A stretch of 43,546 nt of DNA from Spirochaetota bacterium (GTDB taxonomy: Bacteria; Spirochaetota; JAHITG01; JAFGFC01): the NCBI GenBank assembly GCA_016931325.1, contig JAFGFC010000013.1, forward strand, positions 1 to 43,546, given 5' to 3'. Below, one piece after another: positions 35,910 through 43,546 of this stretch (position 1 is its first letter; every line of letters begins with the position of its first letter). The notes beneath the pieces were generated by a model. The model was not told the DNA's origin and did not search any database. It saw only the letters and a list, made by a program, of their open reading frames with translations. Position numbers and translations under genes: made by a program.

Positions 35910-37379
35910 TTATTTTGATCTTGAATATACCAGCAGCTTTCCATCCGGAGACAATGAGTAATCGAATTCAAAAAAACTGCGGTCTATCTTCCATGGCGCG
36001 TATTTCAGATTTTTTCGTGATAAAAGATAAAGGTTGAATTTAAAGCTGGTTCCCTTGGCTTCCCGGGCGGCTATGATAAGGATACCGGGCTGGGTGGGAT
36101 GAGGGATCAGGGCTTTCAGGTTACTCAGGCCTTCCAGAAGGATTTCGTCTTTTACGTTGCCCTGTCTGTCCATCAGAACAATGGAGTTAAAGCTATGATA
36201 GGCGATGTCCCCGGAATAAGGTAACAATACAGGATACTCCACCTTTTCCAGCAGGCTCTGCACATCTGTCAAACGCTTTTTCTTTCCTCCGCGAGCCGGC
36301 ATGATATAGATGTTCTGTTTTTTATTTTCATCCTTTTGAAGAAATAAGATCCATTGGCCATCAGGGGAATAGGACATCTCACTCTCTTCCCCGGGATCAT
36401 GAGTAAGGCGTTTCTTGATCTTGTTCTTCATATCAAAAATAAACAGATCAACCTGATCGTCCCTGGTCGACCGGTAAAGGATAGACCGGCCCAGGGGATG
36501 AGGCGTTGGGTAAATATTGGAATGATCATCTTCCAGGATGGTTGTCTCTTTTTTGTCAGTCAGCGAGTACATCTTGATAACACCTTTTTTATCATCACCT
36601 GATTTAATAAAATAATGAAACAGGATATTTTTCCCGTCATGAGAAAAACGGGGATGAGCATGCAAGCCTTCCTCAGCTATAAGAACCGCCTGGCCGCTTT
36701 TTAGATCTTCAACCAAGATGCTCATGTTCTCTATACGGTCAATGAAATACCTGACACCCTTGGCAATGCCGGATATTCCCAATCCTATGACAATAATAAG
36801 AACAGCAAAGACCTGTACTCCGGTGGATATTTTTGGCTCTCTTTCAAGATTCTGATCACCCCGGGAGGCTCGAAAAAATATCAGACCGAGAAAGATATAC
36901 CAGAGAATAGAGAAAAGGAGGCTGATAGTATTAAAGATCTGGATAATAGACAAAAAAGCCAGGGCCATTAAAAAATAGGACAGGGGTTTGATATAACCGT
37001 ATAAAAAGAAGGGTAATCGTAATAATTTTACAGCCAGTACCAGAAGGAAAAATCCGATCAGAATGTTAGCCATATAGATAATCCCGGTAGGTTCGCTAAA
37101 AGCTTTTATCAAAGTAAAAATCTGGATACAGACCAGGGCAAGGTCAAGGCCCATTACAATAAAGATATAAATATCAGCTTTTTTAAAATCAAGGCTGTTC
37201 AACAGATTTTTCAGGGAAAATAATATATAGATCATAAGAGAAAGATTTAATACCTTTATTATCTGAAGGATGTTCTCTTTAAAATCCAGGAAAAAGCCTA
37301 GTAATAGAATGAAGGATAGACCGACATTAATGATACACGCTGTCCCGGCATACTGAAAATTCTTTTTACTCTGTTCCAT
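35910..37379 (-). CDS. Membrane protein with C-terminal TolB/PD40-like propeller
   Basis: Several TM helices, then FSHDGKNILFHYF, YSPDGQWILFLQK, LSPDGKLLVYS; GGAGAG RBS before 37379. Confidence 0.82.
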   Translation of the reverse strand: MEQSKKNFQYAGTACIINVGLSFILLLGFFLDFKENILQIIKVLNLSLMIYILFSLKNLLNSLDFKKADIYIFIVMGLDLALVCIQIFTLIKAFSEPTGIIYMANILIGFFLLVLAVKLLRLPFFLYGYIKPLSYFLMALAFLSIIQIFNTISLLFSILWYIFLGLIFFRASRGDQNLEREPKISTGVQVFAVLIIVIGLGISGIAKGVRYFIDRIENMSILVEDLKSGQAVLIAEEGLHAHPRFSHDGKNILFHYFIKSGDDKKGVIKMYSLTDKKETTILEDDHSNIYPTPHPLGRSILYRSTRDDQVDLFIFDMKNKIKKRLTHDPGEESEMSYSPDGQWILFLQKDENKKQNIYIMPARGGKKKRLTDVQSLLEKVEYPVLLPYSGDIAYHSFNSIVLMDRQGNVKDEILLEGLSNLKALIPHPTQPGILIIAAREAKGTSFKFNLYLLSRKNLKYAPWKIDRSFFEFDYSLSPDGKLLVYSRSK

Positions 37380-37389
37380 GACACTCTCC

Positions 37390-37773
37390 TTATCGCGCGG
37401 CAGGTTTAAATACCAGAAAGGATACACAGAAAAATGTTGTGAAAAAAACAGAGATCCAGAGGAAAGGGCTTATCCCCGTTGTAAAACCAAGGAAAAGAAG
37501 GGTCAGGGTCATTAATCCATTTTCAAAGATGCCTACTTTCACGATATCTTTGTTCTTCAACGGGTCTTTATAAGCATAGATATAGGCTACTCCCAGAGAC
37601 GTTTGCAAAGCGCCGAAAAGCCTCAAAAATATGGGATTATCGGGCCAGGGTATACCTAAAAGTTTTAGAAATTCAGGCCAGGCGATCAGAGCCGGCGCCC
37701 AGGCCGTGAAAATTAGAATTACTTTTAATAACAATACTCGTTTTAACCAGATCAATTTTTTTGATTTTTCCAT
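37390..37773 (-). CDS. Hypothetical multi-pass membrane protein
   Basis: About four hydrophobic helices; directly upstream of, and likely co-transcribed with, the PD40 membrane protein. Confidence 0.72.
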   Translation of the reverse strand: MEKSKKLIWLKRVLLLKVILIFTAWAPALIAWPEFLKLLGIPWPDNPIFLRLFGALQTSLGVAYIYAYKDPLKNKDIVKVGIFENGLMTLTLLFLGFTTGISPFLWISVFFTTFFCVSFLVFKPAAR

Positions 37774-37825
37774 ATGAATTCTCCCGGGGTTTATTAAAAA
37801 TATATTGATTGTATTTTTACTGTCA

Positions 37826-37868
37826 AATAAAAAAGGGTGACACTTTTTATTTCAAAAATTTCACCCTT
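37826..37868 (-). terminator. Rho-independent terminator of the Cys-rich lipoprotein gene
   Basis: AAGGGTGA/TCACCCTT arms, followed on the minus strand by TTTTTTATTT. Confidence 0.72.
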
Positions 37869-37897
37869 CTTCTATGTGTATTAACAATTCTCTTTCC

Positions 37898-39004
37898 CTA
37901 TGGAAAAATTAAAAATCCATTATCGGTTGTGCCATCACGATAATTTTCATTTATCCTGGTTAAACACTCGGACATCTGAGCCGGAGTATAAGAAGTTCTT
38001 TCGCCGCCAAGGACACGATTGGCCTGCCACAGCACCTCTCCCATGGCCCAGCCATAAAAAGGGCTGGCAGGATCCGCAACAAGCTGATCGATCAGATGAT
38101 ATTCACTTTTTCCGAAATTCTGGTCACACAGGTCAAAATAGACATTCAACGTTACAGCCGCCAGCTGGCCGGCCAGAGACCCGAGCTCGTCGGCCTGAAC
38201 CGGATCAATATAGCTCTGTCTGAGGGCTCTGGGTGTGCCGGTTTGCGGTAAAAAGTTTTTCACAGACTGTGAGCTGGTAAGAAGGATAGTATACCTGTCA
38301 CTTGATCCGATCCTCAATCCTGAAGGGAAACAGGAAACAAAGTTGGCATCACAATAACAACCGGAATTATGATTATTACATATTTCACTCCAATCGTCCA
38401 TTGTCTGTGTTCGGAAATCACTCAAAGTTAGGCAGTCCTGGATATCAAAAGTAAAATAGGTCGCTTTTGTCTTTCCGGGAAAATCATATCCATCTCCCCA
38501 GACGCTTTTTATCTTTTTAAAGCAATGCTTTTTTTTATGCTTTGCCAGAATGGCGTGAGCCGCCAGATAAAGTTTTGTTCCTGCAGACCACGAAAGGGGA
38601 ATAACATAAGTGTCCTCTGTTATTGGTTTATTATATTTTCTTTTATAGGGGAACTTGCGAGGACGGGGATTCCCCTTCTTCTGTGGGATCCCGTCGAGAG
38701 AAACAGCGACAGACAGATGAGTTTTTTTCATCATCCAGCCGTCAATAGTAGTATATTGGACATAGAGATTGTTCTCATCATTCCAGACCTTGACCGATCC
38801 GACATTAATATGCCGGCCTGAATAAAGGATCACCTCTATGGGTTCGCCACAGATGGCGGGATTGTCCCCCGGGTCACCTGGAACGACTTTCCTGGTCAGA
38901 CTATCTTCCAGATCAACATTAAACGGATTAGTATCTTTGCCGCAACCGGTAAAGAAAAGCCCCAGGGCCACTATGGATACTACGAAAAGAAATGCTCTTT
39001 TCAT
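37898..39004 (-). CDS. Cysteine-rich putative lipoprotein
   Basis: Lipobox-like FFTGCGK; many Cys residues (CNNHNSGCYCDANFVSC); no family recognised. Confidence 0.82.
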   Translation of the reverse strand: MKRAFLFVVSIVALGLFFTGCGKDTNPFNVDLEDSLTRKVVPGDPGDNPAICGEPIEVILYSGRHINVGSVKVWNDENNLYVQYTTIDGWMMKKTHLSVAVSLDGIPQKKGNPRPRKFPYKRKYNKPITEDTYVIPLSWSAGTKLYLAAHAILAKHKKKHCFKKIKSVWGDGYDFPGKTKATYFTFDIQDCLTLSDFRTQTMDDWSEICNNHNSGCYCDANFVSCFPSGLRIGSSDRYTILLTSSQSVKNFLPQTGTPRALRQSYIDPVQADELGSLAGQLAAVTLNVYFDLCDQNFGKSEYHLIDQLVADPASPFYGWAMGEVLWQANRVLGGERTSYTPAQMSECLTRINENYRDGTTDNGFLIFP

Positions 39005-39059
39005 GGCCTCCTCATGTTTGGTGATTTATTTGACAAAAATAAGTATTATTACTGAAAAG

Positions 39060-40205
39060 TCAAGTAGTTTGCTGATCTTTCAAATTAAGAAGTTTTTCAT
39101 AATATTTTGAAGATCCGGTCTGCAGGATCTCAATGATAATCTTTTCTGTTACAGGCCCGATCCCTTTTAATGACCTGAGCTCCTTGACCGAGGTTAGGGG
39201 TTTGTCAAGTTTTGATAGAGAGTAGGCGGCATATCCAAAAAGCGAAGGTTTTCCCAGCAGTTTTAAAAGATAATCAATATGCTCCAATAAAACAATGACA
39301 CGATCATTCTCATCAAGAACGTTTTGAAATAAGACCGGCGGTATGCGGACAGGGACCTGCCATTTTTGAACGATATCTTTAAACGTGTCATGGATGGATT
39401 CGTAATACTTTTTATTTGCTTCGCCCCAGGGAGTGTGGTCATTATAGATCCGGTCATAGTGAGGAATGAGACCCGGATAATGCTCTTTCAGGGTCTCGTA
39501 AAAAAATTCTTTTTGTCTGCCCGGCTTTAAAGTCATGCCGCCAAAGATGATAAAATCAACCCCGGCCTCCTTTGCCTTTTTAATGGATTCTTCGAGCAAA
39601 GCCGGCGTATCCGTAATAAAAGGGATAACCGGCATCAGGAACATACCGCAGGAGAATCCCCGGGCTTTGAAAAAACTGATCGCTTCCAATCTTTTCTCAG
39701 GATCAGGCACACCCGGCTCAAATATACGGCTTATTTTACTATTCACCGAAGAAAAACTGAAACTGAGGATGACCTTTTTTTTCTTGTTGATCTGTTTTAA
39801 AATGTCAATGTCTCTTTTTACAAGTGTGGATTTGGTCAGGATGTGAACCGGGAAGTCACGGTCATGGATCAGTTCCAGTGCCCTCCGCGTCAATCCGTAT
39901 TTTTCTTCAGCGGGATTATAACTGTCGCCGATGCCACCCCCAAGCATAATATATCCGGATCGCAAGGGTTTCCGTTTTCGGGAAGGATCCAACTCGTGTT
40001 TTAATATATCGATGGCGTTTATCTTGATAAAAACATCTTTACCAAATTCACCTTCTGTCTGGTATTTTTCATATCGGCCGTCACAATAAATACAGTTATG
40101 AGGGCAGCTTCTGTAAAGGTTCATTCCGTAACGGGACAGGAACCAGGAGTCTATCTTTTTATGCTTGCGCAGGATCGATCGGGCCTGTATTTCGTGAATT
40201 CTCAT
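39060..40205 (-). CDS. Spore-photoproduct-lyase-like radical SAM protein with C-terminal helix-hairpin-helix
   Basis: RSCPHNCIYCDGR (CxxxCxxC), SPL-like layout, C-terminal LRSLKGIGPVTEKIIIEIL. Confidence 0.85.
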   Translation of the reverse strand: MRIHEIQARSILRKHKKIDSWFLSRYGMNLYRSCPHNCIYCDGRYEKYQTEGEFGKDVFIKINAIDILKHELDPSRKRKPLRSGYIMLGGGIGDSYNPAEEKYGLTRRALELIHDRDFPVHILTKSTLVKRDIDILKQINKKKKVILSFSFSSVNSKISRIFEPGVPDPEKRLEAISFFKARGFSCGMFLMPVIPFITDTPALLEESIKKAKEAGVDFIIFGGMTLKPGRQKEFFYETLKEHYPGLIPHYDRIYNDHTPWGEANKKYYESIHDTFKDIVQKWQVPVRIPPVLFQNVLDENDRVIVLLEHIDYLLKLLGKPSLFGYAAYSLSKLDKPLTSVKELRSLKGIGPVTEKIIIEILQTGSSKYYEKLLNLKDQQTT

Positions 40206-40288
40206 TTTATTAATGTTAGAACAAAATAAAACAATTTTCAAGAGATAAAAATATTTCAGCCACAGAGAACACAGAAATTTCGTTCATC

Positions 40289-40327
40289 GTTCATAGTTCT
40301 TAGTTCTTGGATTTTGGAACTATGAAC
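40289..40327. repeat. Second palindromic GTTCTTA-type intergenic repeat
   Basis: GTTCATAGTTC (40289-40299)/GAACTATGAAC (40317-40327), containing GTTCTTAGTTCTTGG as at 31123-31137; flanked by CCACAGAGAACACAGAAA. Confidence 0.7.
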
Positions 40328-40408
40328 TAATTTTATCAGTGTTAAAAATCTTGATTTTTAAAAAAAGCCTGTTATTTTCAAAAAAAGGGTTGTTATCCCG
40401 GGGAGGAC

Positions 40409-40822
40409 ATGATGCATCCGGAAGATACTGTCTTTATCCAGAGACTTTGTCAGATCATTGATGAAATGAATGAAAAAGCCCAGGCCTGCCGTGCTTTTGA
40501 CCCTCTCTGTGAGGCTACTTACAGGATCAAAATATTTTATCCGACGGGTGAAGAATACGGTGAAGAAAAAAGTACAGAGGGGTATCATGTCGGACTTGAT
40601 GTTTTTTATTCTTCAGGAGGAAGTATTGAAACGGCCATCGCCTTGAATGATAAATTTTCCTTTATCCTGGGAAAGGAAAAGATCACCCATATTGTTATTG
40701 AGTTTGAACATCAGCAGGAAGAGTTAGAGGATATGGAAAAAGGAGAGAAGGGATATGAGAATCTGGTTAAAAAAATATATAAATTCTGTGTTCGCGTTCT
40801 GCCTCAGGAACCAGAGATATAA
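40409..40822 (+). CDS. Hypothetical protein
   Basis: GGGAGG RBS; downstream ORF begins 4 nt after the stop. Confidence 0.7.
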   Translation: MMHPEDTVFIQRLCQIIDEMNEKAQACRAFDPLCEATYRIKIFYPTGEEYGEEKSTEGYHVGLDVFYSSGGSIETAIALNDKFSFILGKEKITHIVIEFEHQQEELEDMEKGEKGYENLVKKIYKFCVRVLPQEPEI

Positions 40823-40825
40823 GGG

Positions 40826-41509
40826 ATGTTCTTATCAAAAAGGAAGCGATATACCTTAATTTTATTGGTCCTGGCGTGTGTCATCCTTTATTTTATCAGG
40901 GTTCATACTAAAAAACCTTACCGGATAATCTCCAGTGAACAAGGAACCAAGACTCTGGAACTAAAAGAGATTATAACGGTCAAGTTCCCTTTTTATGTTT
41001 TTTCCGGCAAACAGAGTGATTCTTCTTTTTTCCTTTCCGGATACATGGGAGATATACATGACCTGCAGGTCTTAAAAACAAAGGATCCTGAAACAGGGGG
41101 AAAAAGACTGAAAGTGATCTATAAAAGGGTCAGGAAGGACGGTGGAGGTTGGTGCGGTCTGTACTGGCAGTATCCTCCAAACAATTGGGGTGATGATGTG
41201 AAAGGGGGATATGATCTTCGCCAGGCCAGGTATTTATATTTCACAGCCCGGGGCGAAAGGGGTACAGAAAGAGCGGAATTCAAGATAGGGGGCATTCCCG
41301 GAAGATGGGGAGACTCGGATGAGGCTACCACAGGCATTATACAGCTTTCCAACAAAGCCAGGACTTATAGAATCGATCTAAGAAAAAAAGATCTAAAAAA
41401 TATTATTGGCGGGTTCTGCTTTATGATAATGGAAAAATTTAATCCTGAAGGAGCGGTCTTTTACATACATGATATTTATTACTCGGATAGAACCTGCATA
41501 AAGAGATAA
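40826..41509 (+). CDS. Membrane-anchored protein with carbohydrate-binding-like beta-sandwich pattern
   Basis: N-terminal anchor; YDLRQARYLYFTARGERGTERAEFKIGG...YRIDLRKKDLKNIIGGFCF; likely operon with 40409. Confidence 0.7.
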   Translation: MFLSKRKRYTLILLVLACVILYFIRVHTKKPYRIISSEQGTKTLELKEIITVKFPFYVFSGKQSDSSFFLSGYMGDIHDLQVLKTKDPETGGKRLKVIYKRVRKDGGGWCGLYWQYPPNNWGDDVKGGYDLRQARYLYFTARGERGTERAEFKIGGIPGRWGDSDEATTGIIQLSNKARTYRIDLRKKDLKNIIGGFCFMIMEKFNPEGAVFYIHDIYYSDRTCIKR

Positions 41510-41511
41510 AA

Positions 41512-41898
41512 TCACTTATTATTTTTTTCCGTGATCATGATTCCCACATATCCCTTTAATTCTCTGGCCACAGCCTTTAAGTGTTCCAGGGTACCCGGCT
41601 TCAAGGTGGTGGCCTGGGTCTCAAACCGGTCATCCACCTGCATCCCCTTTTTGGATGAAAATGGTGACCGCAGGATTTTTTTCAGATCCGGATCTACAAT
41701 GTCCATTTTGTATTTCCCCTTTTCCCACTCCGCTGTTCCTGCATACTTTTCAGCACTCAAGGTAGAGCGGTCCAACTTGTAGAATTTTACTTTTAAATAA
41801 TCCATTTCCCCCACGTTTTTTAAAACTCCGCTGACATATAAGAACAGACCTGTGGTGGCAAGCAGAAGAGTGATAAAAAATAATATATTTTTTTTCAT
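41512..41898 (-). CDS. Hypothetical exported/membrane protein
   Basis: N-terminal hydrophobic segment; starts 25 nt after the stop of the peptidase gene. Confidence 0.68.
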   Translation of the reverse strand: MKKNILFFITLLLATTGLFLYVSGVLKNVGEMDYLKVKFYKLDRSTLSAEKYAGTAEWEKGKYKMDIVDPDLKKILRSPFSSKKGMQVDDRFETQATTLKPGTLEHLKAVARELKGYVGIMITEKNNK

Positions 41899-41923
41899 AA
41901 ATGTCCCATCCTGGTATTAAGAA

Positions 41924-43096
41924 TCAGTCTTTCTGTAATATCTCCAGTTCCTTATTGATGATCACCTCTTTAGGAAGCCTTCGCATAAAAACAGGAGCCT
42001 GGCCTGTATAGGTGATGGAAGAGGCATCCGGAAGAACATATTCTTTACTTTGTATTTTATATGTTTTTAACGGGATTTCTTTTTTGGTGATCTTTCCATC
42101 ATGAGTCGTATCATAAATATATGTATATTCTTTACCCTCTCTGGTGTATTTATATATGTCAGAGATCAATTCAAGTTTTTTCAAAAGGATATCACTTTTT
42201 CCTTCATTAAATTGCATCAGGGCTCTGGCATAAAAGTCTATTGTGTCAGAAGTATATCTGGCAAATGTTTCAGCCAGGTCTTCTTTGCGGCTTGTTTCAG
42301 CATAACTGGAGATGAAATCTCCCGTTCCTTTTTCAGATGCGTCCCAGAGACGGTCACGTTTAGCCAGCTGCTGTTTGTTGATAAAACCTGTATGCTCAAG
42401 AACATGAGCTGTCTCATGCATAAAAGTATTTATATATGATTCTTTATTCTTGTTATGATATTTATCAAGGTCATTGATGCATATAATACCTGAATCATCT
42501 TCCCATGTCCATCCTGACTGTTCCCCTTTTGGATCATAACCTTTTTCATCCATACTGATCACAGCGCGAACCGAAGAAGATATTTCTGAAGGGAAAACGT
42601 CAAGGCTTCGTCTGATCAATTCACTCTCATCAGGAGTCATTTGTTTATTTCCTGATACAATGAGAATCCCTTTTTCCATCCACAGGTTCCTGTTCTGTCC
42701 TGATAAATTCAATTTTATTGATACGGTGCTTTTTGACCCATCAATATCTTCACTTGCCTCTACAATATTCATGATATCATTCAGGACCATTTTAAAATCC
42801 ACACCCTTATACCCGTGTTTTTTCATGGTCAAATAGATATCACAATATGAATCCAGATCATTCACATCACCATGTTCAGGGGTGATCGATCTGTAATCAC
42901 CCCTTTTGGATACACTATCCTCCCTGGATTTTCTTTCCCTGATCTTCATTTCCTTGCCATGAAAGACTTCGTCTTCCACGTCTTTCAGGCTGGGAAAATC
43001 CTGTGATAAGAGCCTGTAAGGTGGCAGAGATGACAAGGGACTGAAAACTAAAATAAATAGTGACAGAGTAAACGTAAGGATGATTTTTCTATTCAT
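41924..43096 (-). CDS. Exported HExxH zinc metallopeptidase-like protein
   Basis: Signal peptide; TFMHETAHVLEHTG (HExxH), downstream EDLAETFARYTSD; EF-hand-like DTTHDGKITKKE. Confidence 0.85.
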   Translation of the reverse strand: MNRKIILTFTLSLFILVFSPLSSLPPYRLLSQDFPSLKDVEDEVFHGKEMKIRERKSREDSVSKRGDYRSITPEHGDVNDLDSYCDIYLTMKKHGYKGVDFKMVLNDIMNIVEASEDIDGSKSTVSIKLNLSGQNRNLWMEKGILIVSGNKQMTPDESELIRRSLDVFPSEISSSVRAVISMDEKGYDPKGEQSGWTWEDDSGIICINDLDKYHNKNKESYINTFMHETAHVLEHTGFINKQQLAKRDRLWDASEKGTGDFISSYAETSRKEDLAETFARYTSDTIDFYARALMQFNEGKSDILLKKLELISDIYKYTREGKEYTYIYDTTHDGKITKKEIPLKTYKIQSKEYVLPDASSITYTGQAPVFMRRLPKEVIINKELEILQKD

Positions 43097-43118
43097 GTAT
43101 ATATATTATACCTCATTA

Positions 43119-43538
43119 TCATTTCTTTATCATGGAAAAATAGCCCAAAAAAATCAATTTACCAGATAAAAGATAATGAAATCTTCCAAGATATAACCGT
43201 CCTTTTTTAATGCACCTGATCTGATCCCTGATCTGTTTTAAGAAAAATCTGTTCTTTTTTTGATCATAATTGATAACAAGGACATCAAGATCTTTGAATT
43301 TTTTGCATTTCCCCCTTTCAAGAAAAAAGTATCCCCATTTCGTTTTAGAAAAAAGGATATTATAACCCGTGACCCTGTCCTTGTTATGGATAAAAGTTTT
43401 TCTGTGATCAAATCGCCTCAGGGAAGGGATAACGGTGAGCATGTCAACATAATATTCCCCGTGGATATCCCTGGAATGCGCTTTCCCGGCTTTTAGAAAT
43501 AATTGGTCCAGATCTTTATTGTCTCTGGGAAATTCCAT
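43119..43538 (-). CDS. Hypothetical protein, start near window edge and possibly truncated
   Basis: ORF opens 8 nt from the window end; no RBS visible, so the true start may lie outside. Confidence 0.55.
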   Translation of the reverse strand: MEFPRDNKDLDQLFLKAGKAHSRDIHGEYYVDMLTVIPSLRRFDHRKTFIHNKDRVTGYNILFSKTKWGYFFLERGKCKKFKDLDVLVINYDQKKNRFFLKQIRDQIRCIKKGRLYLGRFHYLLSGKLIFLGYFSMIKK

Positions 43539-43546
43539 AATTTTGT

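Noticed and set aside
1-43546. Known defence system, prophage, integron or secretion-system island
   Set aside because: No integrase, transposase, phage structural or recognised defence genes are seen; the caspase-like gene alone is not enough to call a defence locus.

Overview
This 43.5-kb window is a gene-dense chromosomal segment of a Gram-negative-type bacterium. The envelope type is inferred from an OmpA-like C-terminus, lipoprotein signals and beta-barrel-like sequence. The lineage cannot be fixed from sequence alone. I saw no rRNA, tRNA, CRISPR array, transposase or phage gene. Themes: (1) Second messengers: a 5'-truncated GAF-like/GGDEF protein with an I-site; two PilZ proteins, one with a PilZ-TM-coiled-coil-TPR layout; and a class III adenylate cyclase divergent from an MBL-fold protein with two cyclic-nucleotide-binding domains. 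(2) Exported or envelope proteins: a WD40 x14 plus caspase-like protein, an SBBP propeller, an NHL x12 propeller, two PD40/TolB-like proteins, an M23 peptidase, an NlpC/P60 protein, a CsgG-like protein, MsrAB and a HExxH peptidase. (3) Enzymes: two radical SAM proteins, a tandem ATP-grasp pair linked by a 15-codon mini-ORF, and an HprK/PEPCK-like P-loop protein. (4) Regulation: an ArsR-type regulator with a well-formed promoter and palindromic operator, an ECF sigma factor coupled to a His-rich membrane protein, and an RsbW-like ATPase. The strongest non-gene signals are a ~117-nt multi-hairpin intergenic element at 31114-31230 that shares a 15-mer with a second palindromic intergenic site at 40289-40327, a perfect 16-bp palindrome over a -35 box, and a back-to-back promoter pair in the cAMP divergon. 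Family assignments come from motif reading only; no database search was run.
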